Below are positions 52,307 to 61,644 of a DNA stretch of 64,000 bases, piece by piece (within the stretch, counting starts at the first letter, position 1; the number at the start of each line of letters is the position of its first letter). Both the position numbers and the translations under genes were made by a program. This DNA is from an uncultured Psychroserpens sp. Its GTDB lineage: Bacteria; Bacteroidota; Bacteroidia; Flavobacteriales; Flavobacteriaceae. Location of the stretch: assembly GCA_947488655.1 (NCBI GenBank), contig CANKZZ010000004.1:248001-312000 (forward strand). The letters run 5' to 3'. The notes under the pieces were generated by a model, which ran no database searches, was not told the origin of the DNA, and saw nothing but the letters and a program-made list of their open reading frames with translations.

Positions 52307-52831
52307 TTGAATATCAAACAATTCTGTCTAATTAGTTGCCTGTTAGCAACATCATTTACTTTTGCTCAAAAAGATATTTTTGATGTAGCACGAAGTGGTA
52401 CTATTGACGAAGTAAAAGCTTTGATGGCTATAAATGCAGACACAATTAATGTGGCAAATAAAGAAGGATATGTTCCTCTAACACTATCTTGTTATAAAGG
52501 TAATACCGAAGTTGCTTTGTATTTAGCAACAAAAGTGAAAGATGTAGATGGTAATAGTAACTATGGCACACCATTAATGGCTGCTGTTTATAAAAATAGA
52601 CCAATAATTGTTGAGCGTTTATTGCAGTTAGATGCAAATCCAAATTTAGCAGATGTTAATGGGACAACACCATTACATTATGCTATTATTTTTAGAAATG
52701 AAAAACTAATTAAATTGCTTATGGATGCTGAAGCAGATGTCGATTTTAAAGATAAAAGAGGAAATTCAGCAAAAAATTATGCAGCTATGACTAATAATGA
52801 ATCCATAATAGCTCTTATTAATAAAAAATAA
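52307..52831 (+). CDS. Secreted ankyrin-repeat protein
   Basis: 174 residues from a TTG start; this start gives a complete signal peptide (MNIKQFCLISCLLATSFTFAQ) and no ATG exists nearby. About four ankyrin repeats follow (GTIDEVKALMA, EGYVPLTLSCYKGNTEVALYL, NYGTPLMAAVYKNRPIIVERLL, NGTTPLHYAIIFRNEKLIKLLM). In bacteria such periplasmic ankyrin proteins often protect or partner catalase or other enzymes; the partner here is unknown. It lies 5 bp before the next gene, so co-transcription is likely. Confidence 0.85.
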   Translation: MNIKQFCLISCLLATSFTFAQKDIFDVARSGTIDEVKALMAINADTINVANKEGYVPLTLSCYKGNTEVALYLATKVKDVDGNSNYGTPLMAAVYKNRPIIVERLLQLDANPNLADVNGTTPLHYAIIFRNEKLIKLLMDAEADVDFKDKRGNSAKNYAAMTNNESIIALINKK

Positions 52832-52836
52832 TAATT

Positions 52837-53640
52837 ATGAACAAAATTACTTTAGCCTTAATTGGTATTTTATACTTTAACATGGCTTTTAGTCAAAGCT
52901 ATACCACAGGTATGATGAACTTTGCCAATAATTCTGGCATAACTTATTCTGTGCAAATAGATGTAGACGCGACCACAACAACATTAACTATGATTGGACC
53001 AGATACAAGATGGTTTGGTGTAGGATTTGGAGTTCAAAGTATGACCTCTGGTGGAGATGTTGTTATCTTTGATGGCACTTCAGTTACAGATAGATTTTAT
53101 GGTTTTGAAGGTCAGCCAGAAGGACAAGACGCAACTGGTATTACGCCTACCGAAGATAGAGAAGGAGAGCGTGACTGGGTAACAGTTTCTAATACATTAG
53201 ATGAACCTACAACCGTTAGAACAGTAGTTGCAACGAGATTAAATAATACTGGTAATCCTAATGACTATGTCTTTTCAGCAAGCGCTACATCAATTGATTT
53301 GGTTTGGGCAATAGCTAGATTTGATAATGATCCTTTAGTATGGCATGGAAACAATAGAGGTATTACGATGCAAGCTTTAACACTTAGCGAAGAATCTGTT
53401 GTAACTAATGATTTTAAAATTTCACCTAATCCAGCTAAAAATAGTTTCACTTTAGAGTTGGGAGCATTTAATAATGATGTTAGTGTTGAAATTTATGACG
53501 TTTTAGGTAAAAAAGTTTTAAATAGAAAAATTAATGCATTAACCACTTCGTTTGATATTTCTAAGTGGAATACTGGATTATATATAATTAAAATTTCTTC
53601 TGAAAATTCTGTATTAATGAAGAGATTTGTAAAGCAATAA
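52837..53640 (+). CDS. T9SS-secreted DOMON-like protein
   Basis: 267 residues. The signal peptide ends NMAFSQ. A DOMON-like domain (about 25-180: ITYSVQIDVDATTTTLTMIGPDTRWFGVGFG, DVVIFDG, DLVWAIARFDND) is of the kind that binds heme or sugar. The last 75 residues (ISPNPAKNSFTLELG ... GKKVLNRKI ... WNTGLYIIKIS ... KRFVKQ) are a type A T9SS signal. It should be exported to the surface or medium. First of three adjacent T9SS cargo genes with near-identical tails. Confidence 0.82.
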   Translation: MNKITLALIGILYFNMAFSQSYTTGMMNFANNSGITYSVQIDVDATTTTLTMIGPDTRWFGVGFGVQSMTSGGDVVIFDGTSVTDRFYGFEGQPEGQDATGITPTEDREGERDWVTVSNTLDEPTTVRTVVATRLNNTGNPNDYVFSASATSIDLVWAIARFDNDPLVWHGNNRGITMQALTLSEESVVTNDFKISPNPAKNSFTLELGAFNNDVSVEIYDVLGKKVLNRKINALTTSFDISKWNTGLYIIKISSENSVLMKRFVKQ

Positions 53641-53657
53641 ACATTTTCTTACGCAAT

Positions 53658-53697
53658 AAAAAAAAAGCTACAAACTGTGTTTTGTAGCTTTTTTTTA
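53658..53697 (+). terminator. Terminator of the ankyrin/DOMON operon
   Basis: A 14-bp perfect stem, AAAAAAGCTACAAA and its complement, followed by T-rich sequence. Confidence 0.9.
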
Positions 53698-53830
53698 TTT
53701 TAAATAATGGCGTTAACTATATATTAATATAGTTAATTTAGCTAAAAATTTAATTGTGATTAAAAACGGAATCATTTTTGCTATACTGTATGTAATAAGC
53801 TAAATAGATTTCAGAAGAAAAATATAAACT

Positions 53831-54703
53831 ATGAAAATAAAATTACTTTTTTTATCAATGTTGTTTACATCTGCATTAGCTATTTCTCAAGTAGCTGCAG
53901 GACAAGTAAACGATTTTGAGGATGGAACTACTCAAAACTGGATTATAGGAAATCCTGCAGGTGCGGTTTCGCCTCCATCAAATGTAGCATCAGGTGGTCC
54001 AGATGGAGTCAATGATAATTATTTAACTTATACGTCTACACCTCCAGATACAGGAGGAGCAGGCAGTAAAATGATTATTTTCAATGCTTCGTCAAATTGG
54101 TCATCAAACTACACTAGTGAAGGGATTATTGCAATTAAATTTGATGTTAGAGTAGAAACAACAGATGTAAATTTACGAATCGCATTTCAAGGACCAAACG
54201 GTAAACGTATTTGCACAACAAATGCAGTAAACGTAGTTGCAGGTTCAGGTTGGCAAGCAGTTACTATACCTATTTCAGCATCAGATTTTACAGCTGTTGG
54301 TGGTTCGAGCGCTGTTAGTATAAGTGATGCTTTAGCTGCAGTTAACACTATGAGAATTTTAAGTAGCAATAGTCCAACATGGCTAAATGCTGATCAAATA
54401 ATATCTACAATTAATTTAGATAATATTACAGCAGCAACTACATTAAGTACACAAGATTTAAATAAACAAAGTAGTTTTGAAATTTCTCCTAATCCTGCAT
54501 CGTCAAAATTAAATATTAATTTAACTCAAAACTTCGATAATGCGACAGTTACAGTTTATGATGTATTAGGGAAAAAAGTGTATAATAATAGTATAAAACG
54601 TTTAAACTCATCAATTGATGTCTCTAGATGGAATTCTGGTGTATATCTCGTTAGAATTTCTACAAATAATCAAACGTTTACCAAGAGATTTGTAAAGCAA
54701 TAA
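53831..54703 (+). CDS. T9SS-secreted carbohydrate-binding-like protein
   Basis: 290 residues. Signal peptide ending ALAISQ. The N-terminal beta-sandwich region (VNDFEDGTTQNWIIGNPAGA ... LTYTSTPPDTGGAGSK ... GIIAIKFDVRV ... GWQAVTIPIS) resembles the concanavalin-like/CBM folds frequent in Bacteroidota secreted proteins. Tail: ISPNPASSKLNINL ... GKKVYNN ... WNSGVYLVRIS ... KRFVKQ, a T9SS type A signal. No catalytic residues seen, so it is likely a binding or adhesion protein. Confidence 0.75.
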   Translation: MKIKLLFLSMLFTSALAISQVAAGQVNDFEDGTTQNWIIGNPAGAVSPPSNVASGGPDGVNDNYLTYTSTPPDTGGAGSKMIIFNASSNWSSNYTSEGIIAIKFDVRVETTDVNLRIAFQGPNGKRICTTNAVNVVAGSGWQAVTIPISASDFTAVGGSSAVSISDALAAVNTMRILSSNSPTWLNADQIISTINLDNITAATTLSTQDLNKQSSFEISPNPASSKLNINLTQNFDNATVTVYDVLGKKVYNNSIKRLNSSIDVSRWNSGVYLVRISTNNQTFTKRFVKQ

Positions 54704-54725
54704 GTACATAAAATAACTTAAAGTT

Positions 54726-54758
54726 AAAACCCATTAATACTCATTAATGGGTTTTTAT
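54726..54758 (+). terminator. Terminator
   Basis: AAAACCCATTAAT / ATTAATGGGTTTT, 13-bp perfect stem, 4-nt loop, T-rich end. Confidence 0.9.
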
Positions 54759-54830
54759 TTATATCGAATATAAAAATTTGTAAAAAAATCACTAAATTGT
54801 AAGATAAAATACACCTTAAATCTTAGAATT

Positions 54831-55598
54831 ATGAGAAAAAAATACACAATCTATTGCCTTATAATTATGATTTATTTTGGATTTACGGTCCAAAATACAA
54901 ATGCTCAGTTGAGAATAACTGAAGTTGATCCTGCTACTGAGCGCATTCAAATTAAAAATTTTGGAGCAACTGCCATAGACATTTCTAGTTATAGGCTTTG
55001 TTCAAAATTTAAATATGGAACTTTAAGTAATATGACAGTTACTAATGGATTACTCAACCTTATGCCTAATGCTACGGTTGATGTAACGGTTGCACTGTCT
55101 GGCGGAACCGCAATAGACGATGCTGCCGATATGGGCTTATATTTACCAACAGGTAATTTTGGTTCAGCTGCAAATATGATCGATTTTACTCAATGGGGAA
55201 GTGGAGGCAATGGTAGAGAATCCCAAGCGGTCCAAAATGGTTTCTGGACAGCAGGTACATTTATAAACGTTTCTGCACCTTATGAATTTATTGGTGGAGC
55301 TAATGATACTGGAGTAGCCTTTTGGGACACTTTATTAGGTGCTAATGGATTTGATAACATTAATAAGTTTAATATTTCTCCCAATCCTGCTTATACAAAT
55401 TTAAATATTACTATTCCAAATAATATTGAGAATGCTACAGTTAGAGTTTTTGATATTTTAGGCAAAAAAGTATTAGAAAAAGAAGTAGGTAGCTTACAAA
55501 CTTTTACTATAAATGTAGGTAAATGGAATACAGGAGTATATATTGTGCGAGTATCAAGCGAAGATGTCACTCAAACTAAACGATTTATTAAACAATAG
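54831..55598 (+). CDS. T9SS-secreted lamin-tail-like protein
   Basis: 255 residues. The signal peptide ends near TNAQ. The first domain (LRITEVDPATERIQIKNFGATAIDISSYRLCSKFKYG) has the pattern of a lamin-tail/LTD-like beta-sandwich. The tail (ISPNPAYTNLNITI ... GKKVLEKEV ... WNTGVYIVRVS ... KRFIKQ) is a T9SS type A signal. Third cargo gene of the cluster, with its own terminator. Function unknown. Confidence 0.75.
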   Translation: MRKKYTIYCLIIMIYFGFTVQNTNAQLRITEVDPATERIQIKNFGATAIDISSYRLCSKFKYGTLSNMTVTNGLLNLMPNATVDVTVALSGGTAIDDAADMGLYLPTGNFGSAANMIDFTQWGSGGNGRESQAVQNGFWTAGTFINVSAPYEFIGGANDTGVAFWDTLLGANGFDNINKFNISPNPAYTNLNITIPNNIENATVRVFDILGKKVLEKEVGSLQTFTINVGKWNTGVYIVRVSSEDVTQTKRFIKQ

Positions 55599-55607
55599 AT
55601 ATTAATT

Positions 55608-55637
55608 AAAAAACCATCTCTTAGAGATGGTTTTTTT
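55608..55637 (+). terminator. Terminator
   Basis: AAAAAACCATCTC / GAGATGGTTTTTT, loop TTA. Confidence 0.9.
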
Positions 55638-55695
55638 ATAACCTATAATTATGAAATTTCGAACTGCGCATTCAATATACGTAGTAGAGTGTCAT

Positions 55696-56244
55696 CTAAA
55701 GTTCTGGAAGCTCAATTCTAACTCTGTATTTTTTAAGGTCGTCTAAATAGTCAGTATGAGAAAAATCAGAGCGTTCAAACTCAGTTTTTCTAGATCTTTT
55801 TGTATCCATTCTTTTAATGGCTTTTAAAAAGCGTTTAACTTCGGTTTTATCGTTAACTATCAAACCAGGTACTTCAGCCGAATTACCCATTTCATCTTTA
55901 GCAACCATTGTAAAATAGGAAGAGTTACAGTGTTTAACCTGACCAGTTCTAATATTTTCGGCTTCCACTCTAATACCAACTACCATAGAGGTGCGACCCA
56001 CATAATTTATAGAAGCTTTCATGGTAACGAGTTCTCCAATTTCTATAGGATTTAAAAAATCAACCGTATCTACAGATGCTGTTACGCAATAGGTCTTTGA
56101 GTGTTTAGATGCACAAGCAAATGCGATTTGATCCATGAGATTTAAAATATAACCACCATGAATTTTACCACCAAAATTAGAATGTGATGGTTGCATTAAT
56201 TCTGAAATGCTAATTCTCGAAGAATCTATCGTTTTATAATTCAT
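55696..56244 (-). CDS. Acyl-CoA thioesterase, hotdog fold
   Basis: 182 residues, YciA/BACH-like. The hotdog helix segment is FGGKIHGGYILNLMDQIAFACASKHS, followed by VTASVDTVDFLNPIEIGELV and INYVGRTSMVVGIRV. A C-terminal extension of about 50 charged residues (RRMDTKRSRKTEFERSD-like) is longer than in YciA. It hydrolyses acyl-CoA to free acid and CoA in the cytoplasm. It lies 4 bp after the small membrane-protein gene. Confidence 0.9.
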   Translation of the reverse strand: MNYKTIDSSRISISELMQPSHSNFGGKIHGGYILNLMDQIAFACASKHSKTYCVTASVDTVDFLNPIEIGELVTMKASINYVGRTSMVVGIRVEAENIRTGQVKHCNSSYFTMVAKDEMGNSAEVPGLIVNDKTEVKRFLKAIKRMDTKRSRKTEFERSDFSHTDYLDDLKKYRVRIELPEL

Positions 56245-56248
56245 GCTC

Positions 56249-56614
56249 TTAATTTCTAAAATGAGGCGAAGACTCTTTATCTACTTTCGTAATGAAATAT
56301 TTAGAATCTCCTAACCAGAAAAACGTGCCAAAACGCTCTGTATATGTTAGTTTAACATACTCGCCTTGAAAATTCTTTAAATCTTCAATAACTTGTTTGT
56401 CTTTATCTAATACTGAAAAAGAAAAAATTTGAGCTCCAGATATGCCTTGGCTTATTTCTCCTTCCCAAGTTTTAATAATTACCCCTTTGTTACTAAACTT
56501 TATAAGCTCTCCAGAGCGATAACCTTCACTGTAAGGCACAAAGTAGATGACAGCATAATAAATGCCAAGTAGGGCTATAAAACCTATAATTAGAAAACTT
56601 AATATTTTTTTCAT
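56249..56614 (-). CDS. Small membrane-anchored conserved protein
   Basis: 121 residues. One N-terminal membrane helix (about 5-26). A compact beta-rich extracytoplasmic domain contains YSEGYRSGELIKFSNKGVIIKTWEGEIS and QGEYVKLTYTERFGTFFWLGDSKYFIT. The pattern SxGYRxGxLxKFSxKGxxxKTWEG is widely conserved in Bacteroidota; database entries sometimes call it 6-phosphogluconate dehydrogenase, which this sequence does not support. Function unknown. Confidence 0.7.
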   Translation of the reverse strand: MKKILSFLIIGFIALLGIYYAVIYFVPYSEGYRSGELIKFSNKGVIIKTWEGEISQGISGAQIFSFSVLDKDKQVIEDLKNFQGEYVKLTYTERFGTFFWLGDSKYFITKVDKESSPHFRN

Positions 56615-56676
56615 TGTTATGTATTTAAAATTGTTACAATTTTCTAACAGAAAAAGGTGTGTTAATGTATGTACTG

Positions 56677-58062
56677 TTATTCTTTATCCTTGGCTCTTTT
56701 AATTATAGACTCTGGTAAAGATTTTTTTGCTTTAGCTCCCATTTTTTTTAGTTTCTCTACACTCGTTATTAAATTTCCTCGACCTTCAACTAATTTATTC
56801 ATTGCAGACGAGTAGTCTTTTTTAGCATCGTCAATCTTTTTGCCAACACCTGTTAAATCTTTAACTAACCCTTCAAATTTATCATACAAAGCACCAGCTT
56901 GTCTTGCAATTTCTATAGCATTACGTTGTTGTTTTTCATTGTTCCACATAGTATCAATAGTACGTAAAGTGGCTAACAATGTAGAAGGTGTTACGATAAC
57001 AATATTTTTCTCGAAAGCTTTATTATATAATGCATTATCTTCATTTATGGCTACAGCAAAAGCTGGTTCTATAGGTATAAAAAGTAGAACAAAATCTGGA
57101 GACTCAATATCATATAAATCTTGATAATTTTTTTCTGAAAGTTGATCTACATGTTTTCTAATAGAGTTAATATGAGCTTTTAAAAATAGAGGTCGTTGCT
57201 CATCATCTGCATTTACAAACCGTTCATAATCTGTTAATGATACCTTACTATCAATTATCATTTTTTTATTATTTGGTAAATGTAAAACCACATCTGGTAA
57301 TACACGAGAGCCATCTGGTAATGTAAAACTTTGTTGTACGTAATATTCTCTGTCTTTCTCTAAACCAGATTTTTCTAAAACGCGCTCTAATACTAATTCG
57401 CCCCAATTACCTTGCATTTTACTATCACCTTTTAGAGCTTTAGTCAAATTTGTAGCCTCTTTGGTCATTTGCTGATTTAAATCTTTTAAACCAAGTAATT
57501 GCTCTTTTAATGACGAGTGCATAGAAATACTTTCCTTTTGCGTATCATCTACTTTTTTCTCAAATAGCTGTATTTTTTCTTGTAACGGATTTAAAATATT
57601 CTTTATGTTCTCTTTGTTTTGAAGCGTAAACTTTTCAGATTTTTCATCAAGAATTTTAGTTGCTAAAAGCTCAAAATCTTTTCTAAGTTGCTCTTGTCTA
57701 GCTTCTATTTCTTCGTCTCGTTTTAAATTTAATTTCTGTAAATTATCATACTCTGTATTACGTCGCGCTAATTCGGTATTCAAAAAATCTTTTTCCTGTC
57801 TTATAGCCTCACGATCTATTTCAATTTTAGAAATAGTATCATTAAGTTCTCCTAATTTTGTATTAAAATAATGGTTTTGTTTCTCATTCTCAGTATGATG
57901 ATATGTCTTAAGTTCATCTATTTGTAGAGCTAAATTAGAGTTACGCTCTTCTAATGTACTTTGTTCACTTTTACTTTTCAGCTTAATAAAAAGCATACCT
58001 AAATATGCACCAATTGCTGCCGAAACTAGGATTGCTAAAATGAGAATGAGATTGTCGTTCAT
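56677..58062 (-). CDS. rmuC: RmuC-family DNA recombination protein
   Basis: 461 residues. One N-terminal membrane helix, then a long coiled coil (about 28-190, rich in Glu/Lys/Leu), then the RmuC nuclease-like domain: GNWGELVLERVLEKSGLEKDREY, LPDVVLHLPNNKKMIIDSKVSL (PD-(D/E)xK-like core with DSK) and FIPIEPAFAVA. RmuC limits inversions at short repeats in E. coli and is implicated in phage defence. Single gene. Confidence 0.92.
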   Translation of the reverse strand: MNDNLILILAILVSAAIGAYLGMLFIKLKSKSEQSTLEERNSNLALQIDELKTYHHTENEKQNHYFNTKLGELNDTISKIEIDREAIRQEKDFLNTELARRNTEYDNLQKLNLKRDEEIEARQEQLRKDFELLATKILDEKSEKFTLQNKENIKNILNPLQEKIQLFEKKVDDTQKESISMHSSLKEQLLGLKDLNQQMTKEATNLTKALKGDSKMQGNWGELVLERVLEKSGLEKDREYYVQQSFTLPDGSRVLPDVVLHLPNNKKMIIDSKVSLTDYERFVNADDEQRPLFLKAHINSIRKHVDQLSEKNYQDLYDIESPDFVLLFIPIEPAFAVAINEDNALYNKAFEKNIVIVTPSTLLATLRTIDTMWNNEKQQRNAIEIARQAGALYDKFEGLVKDLTGVGKKIDDAKKDYSSAMNKLVEGRGNLITSVEKLKKMGAKAKKSLPESIIKRAKDKE

Positions 58063-58171
58063 AAAAAGAATAGAAATTTACTCAAAGATAGGTATTTTGT
58101 TATTTAGAGCGAAGTGAAGAAACTATATAAATGCAATAGATTTTTTACAAACTTGGTAAGAGGTAATCCTA

Positions 58172-58966
58172 TTATTTTTTAACCCTAAAACTACCAGTGT
58201 TTTTATCAAAACCAATTAGATCTTTTGGGAATAGGGTCTCAAAAACACCTTGCTCAATCAAATGACATGGCGAATTTGATACAACTTTATCTTTGGTCAT
58301 TACAATCATTGTATCGCACAATTGAATGGCTAAATCAATCTCATGAGATGAAAATAAAATGGTTTTATTAGTTTCTTGAGCTAATTTTTGAAGCAATTTT
58401 AAAATATAGGCTTTGTGATACATGTCTAAATGGGTTGTCGGCTCATCTAAAATAATCAAATCTGTATCTTGAGCAAGCGCACGAGCAATCATTACTTTTT
58501 GTAGTTGACCATCACTTAATTCAAAACACTTACGATGTTTTAAATTGGTTAAGTTAGTTTGCTCTATAGCTTTTTTTACTGCGGAAATATCTTTCTCAGA
58601 TAAGTTGCCAACCCAATTAGTATATGGCTGTCTGCCTAAAGCCACCAATTCATAAACCGAAAGGTTTTTAGCCATAAGTTGCTCAGTCAGCACCAAACTC
58701 ATAGTTTTTGCTAAATCTAAAGCAGCGTAATTTTCTAGCGTATTATTATTTATTTCTATAACACCATTTAATGGTTTTTGAATTGCACTTAGGGTTCTAA
58801 GTAATGTTGATTTACCTATCCCATTGGCACCAACAAGACCAATGAGTTCTCCTTGCTTGAGATCTAAATTGATGTTATCTGCGATAACAGATGTTCCTTT
58901 CTTGGTTTTATAGCCTATAGAAAGTTGTTTAGTTTTTAAAATAGTATGTTTAATTTTTTCTGTCAT
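58172..58966 (-). CDS. btuD: ABC transporter ATPase for vitamin B12 uptake
   Basis: 264 residues. Walker A GLVGANGIGKSTLLRT, signature FELSDGQLQKVMIARAL, Walker B LIILDEPTTHLD, switch His in LFSSHEIDLA. This is the FecE/BtuD type (type II importer). Its ATG shares one base with the stop of the permease gene. B12 is preferred over heme or iron because the divergent btuB gene carries a cobalamin riboswitch. Confidence 0.88.
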   Translation of the reverse strand: MTEKIKHTILKTKQLSIGYKTKKGTSVIADNINLDLKQGELIGLVGANGIGKSTLLRTLSAIQKPLNGVIEINNNTLENYAALDLAKTMSLVLTEQLMAKNLSVYELVALGRQPYTNWVGNLSEKDISAVKKAIEQTNLTNLKHRKCFELSDGQLQKVMIARALAQDTDLIILDEPTTHLDMYHKAYILKLLQKLAQETNKTILFSSHEIDLAIQLCDTMIVMTKDKVVSNSPCHLIEQGVFETLFPKDLIGFDKNTGSFRVKK

Positions 58967-59988
58967 TAAAATACCATTTTACGTTGTCTTACTAGTAACC
59001 AAATCACTACAGGAGCACCAATTAATGACGTTATCGCATTTATAGGCAGTGTATAATCACTAGATGGTAATTGTGCAATACTATCACAAATAAGCATCAC
59101 AATAGCACCAAATAAAAATACAGCTGGTAATAATAGTTTATGATTAGAAGTATTAAAAATCTGTCTTGTCATGTGAGGTATTGCCAACCCAATAAACGCA
59201 ATAGGTCCAGCAAAAGCTGTTATAGTTCCAGCTAATAAACTGGTAGCAATAATAATTATAAATCTGCTGGTTTTTACATTTAAACCTAAGCTTTTAGCGT
59301 AGTTTTCACCTAATAAAAATGTGTTTAAGGCTTTAATTGAGTAGATGGCGAGTAAAATTCCGAAGAGATAAATTAAGAAGAAAATAAACAATTCATTCCA
59401 CGAGAGATTTCCTAAACTTCCAAAGCCCCAAAATATATATTGCTGTAATTGCTCTGCTGAACTAAAATAGGAAAGCACACTTACAACAGCTGCTGTAATG
59501 CTACCAAACATGAGACCAATAATTAAAATTGCCATTGTGTCTCTCATTTTTGAGGATACAAGTAATACTGCTAATAAAACTAGAAAACTGCCTAAACTTG
59601 CAGCAATTACAATACTCCATTTAGTTATTAGCAAACTTGCAAAAATACCTCCAAATAAACCAGAACCTAAAATTACTAAAGCTACACCTAAACTTGCGCC
59701 AGAGCTAATCCCTAAAACAAAAGGTCCAGCTAAAGGATTTCGAAATAAGGTTTGCATTAATAAACCAGAAATACCTAAACCAGAACCTACCAAAATAGCA
59801 GTAAATGCCTTTGGTAATCTATAGTCTAAAATGATATATTGCCAAGATTCGTTGTTTGAATTTCCAAAAACACTTGCAATAACTTCGGAAAAAGGAATAC
59901 TCACAGACCCTAAACTAATATTCATAACAAAGCAAAGCAATAAGATTATTGCTAAGATGATAAATGTATATGTGTGTTTAGTGTTCAT
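58966..59988 (-). CDS. btuC: FecCD/BtuC-family permease for vitamin B12 uptake
   Basis: The ORF track begins at a TTG (60012). ATGs are available at 60003 and 59988; I use 59988 (MNTKHTYTFIILAIILL), which starts right before the first membrane helix, giving 340 residues. About ten membrane helices. Typical BtuC/FecCD motifs are RLPKAFTAILVGSGLGISGLLMQTLFRNPLAGPFVLGISSGA and FAGPIAFIGLAIPHMTR. Forms the inner-membrane channel with BtuD. The start is uncertain by 5 codons. Confidence 0.88.
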   Translation of the reverse strand: MNTKHTYTFIILAIILLLCFVMNISLGSVSIPFSEVIASVFGNSNNESWQYIILDYRLPKAFTAILVGSGLGISGLLMQTLFRNPLAGPFVLGISSGASLGVALVILGSGLFGGIFASLLITKWSIVIAASLGSFLVLLAVLLVSSKMRDTMAILIIGLMFGSITAAVVSVLSYFSSAEQLQQYIFWGFGSLGNLSWNELFIFFLIYLFGILLAIYSIKALNTFLLGENYAKSLGLNVKTSRFIIIIATSLLAGTITAFAGPIAFIGLAIPHMTRQIFNTSNHKLLLPAVFLFGAIVMLICDSIAQLPSSDYTLPINAITSLIGAPVVIWLLVRQRKMVF

Positions 59989-60082
59989 AATATTTTTTGT
60001 CATTAAGGGCAATGGGTTGTCTCCTTTTTTAAAATTAGAAGTTTGAGATTCTTTGCTTTACTCTATATGACATTAATCTGTT

Positions 60083-61252
60083 TTATTCTTTTAATTTTAA
60101 AGGTTTAAAAAACGTCGTTTCATAATCTGGTAATAATTCTGGATGACAAATTTTTATTATATCCTTGAGAACCAAATCTGGTCGTGCCATTCCTAATTCA
60201 TAATAAGTTACACCTCCAGATTTACCTGTAGTGTTAGAAAATGTAAATATCTTTTTATTTTGAAAGGCGCTAAATTGCGTGTAATGAGAATTTGATTTCT
60301 CTAAGGCTTCGTAACTTGTGTAATAAGATGGACTCAACCACAAATCTGTAGTTTTAGCTTTATCAAAAACAGCTTCAAAACTTAGTGCAATGCTACCTTT
60401 TTCTTTTGTATCGCTCCATAAGTAATTTGCGTTGGCATCATTTAAAAACTGAGCTTCTGCGCTTGTGCCATTTGGTAAATACCATACATCTTTATACATA
60501 GCACCACATAAAACTGTTGGGCGAGTCGTAGCACTTAAAGCAATTTTTTTAGCATCGAGATAATCTTTTTCGATTTGATTAAAAATAGAGTCTGCTTCTT
60601 TTTCTTTGCTATAAAGTAATCCAAAAAACTTAATCCACTCTGCTTTTGCTAAAGGCGATGTTTCAACCCAATCTCCATTATATAGTACTGGTATTCTAGC
60701 TTTTTGGATGGTTTCCATACTTTTATTCGTGCCATCTACTCCAAATGCAACAACAATATCTGGACGCAATTCTAATAAAACTTCGGTGTTTATACCTTCA
60801 TTTTTTCCTAACTCTCTTATATCTCCATTATCTATACGAGTTCTTGTTTTTTCCGAAGAAATATAATCTGTGCCAGGAAATCCAACCAAGGTTTCATCAA
60901 CACCTAAGAGTTCTAGTGCAGGAATATGAGTGGTAGAAGTTGCCACTAGTTTTTTAATTGGAGTAATTAAAATACCATCATAGGCGTCTTTCATAAATGT
61001 GGTTTTTGCAGCTTCTTCTGCAGAAATTAATACATATTTATAAACTTTTTCACTCTTTGGCCAAGGGCTATTTATTGTTAGTATTTTATGATTGTTAGCA
61101 TTGGTAACTGTAAAACCTTTGGCATATTTTAAATTTTGAAATTCTGCATTAGGTGTTTCTGTTTCTAATGGTGGTAACGTTCTAGATAACCCTTTATCTT
61201 CTTTACAAGATAGAGTTACACAAATAACTAGGAGTAATAATAAATGTTTCAA
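60083..61252 (-). CDS. btuF: ABC transporter substrate-binding lipoprotein for vitamin B12
   Basis: 389 residues. Lipobox Cys16 (CVTLSC). Class III binding-protein fold with two lobes around a long helix: TTHIPALELLGVDETLVGFPGTDYI, NTEVLLELRPDIVVAFG, the linker TSPLAKAEWIKFFGLLYSKEKEAD and a C-terminal PDLVLKDIIKICHPE end. It delivers cobalamin (or a related corrinoid) to BtuC. First gene of btuF-btuC-btuD. No riboswitch is found on its side of the intergenic region. Confidence 0.85.
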   Translation of the reverse strand: MKHLLLLLVICVTLSCKEDKGLSRTLPPLETETPNAEFQNLKYAKGFTVTNANNHKILTINSPWPKSEKVYKYVLISAEEAAKTTFMKDAYDGILITPIKKLVATSTTHIPALELLGVDETLVGFPGTDYISSEKTRTRIDNGDIRELGKNEGINTEVLLELRPDIVVAFGVDGTNKSMETIQKARIPVLYNGDWVETSPLAKAEWIKFFGLLYSKEKEADSIFNQIEKDYLDAKKIALSATTRPTVLCGAMYKDVWYLPNGTSAEAQFLNDANANYLWSDTKEKGSIALSFEAVFDKAKTTDLWLSPSYYTSYEALEKSNSHYTQFSAFQNKKIFTFSNTTGKSGGVTYYELGMARPDLVLKDIIKICHPELLPDYETTFFKPLKLKE

Positions 61253-61399
61253 TTGTTTTTATTTTTCATCAAAAGTAAGATTATTTAAAGATTTGGATAA
61301 ATCATTAAACAAAATGTTTACTTTCGCAGCGAATTTTGGTTTGACTTACTCGCTAATCATGAGTATAAATGCATGATGAGATTCTAAATTTATTTAGAG

Positions 61400-61565
61400 T
61401 TGCGATAAAGTCAATTAAAAGGGAATCTGGTGAGATAATTATTTTCAATTCCAGAACTGTTCCCGCAACTGTAAGCTAGAAAGCTTGTTATTACCTTCAA
61501 TGTCACTGGAAGTTTATCTTTTGGGAAGACCAATAACAAGACGCAAGTCAGGAGACCTGCCAAAT
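61400..61565 (+). ncRNA. Cobalamin (vitamin B12) riboswitch
   Basis: The conserved cores occur in order: AAAAGGGAATCTGGTGAG, GTTCCCGCAACTGTAAGC, GTCACTGGAAG, TTGGGAAGACC and the B12 box GCAAGTCAGGAGACCTGCC (61543-61561). It precedes btuB by about 80 nt. A small AAACTTT/AAAGTTT hairpin (61581-61601) without a T-run follows, so control is more likely at translation. Expected to switch btuB off when adenosylcobalamin or a relative is plentiful. Confidence 0.95.
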
Positions 61566-61644
61566 TCAAACTAATAAGTCAAACTTTCGGGATAAAAGTT
61601 TTGGTATGAGATTTTCATGCTATTCCGATTATTTTAAAATTAAA

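Noticed and set aside
55673-55698. A sixth CATCTA (55693) with a CAATAT box at the ECF distance
   Set aside because: The upstream box matches only 4 of 6 positions, and the element points into the 3' end of a convergent gene instead of toward a start codon.
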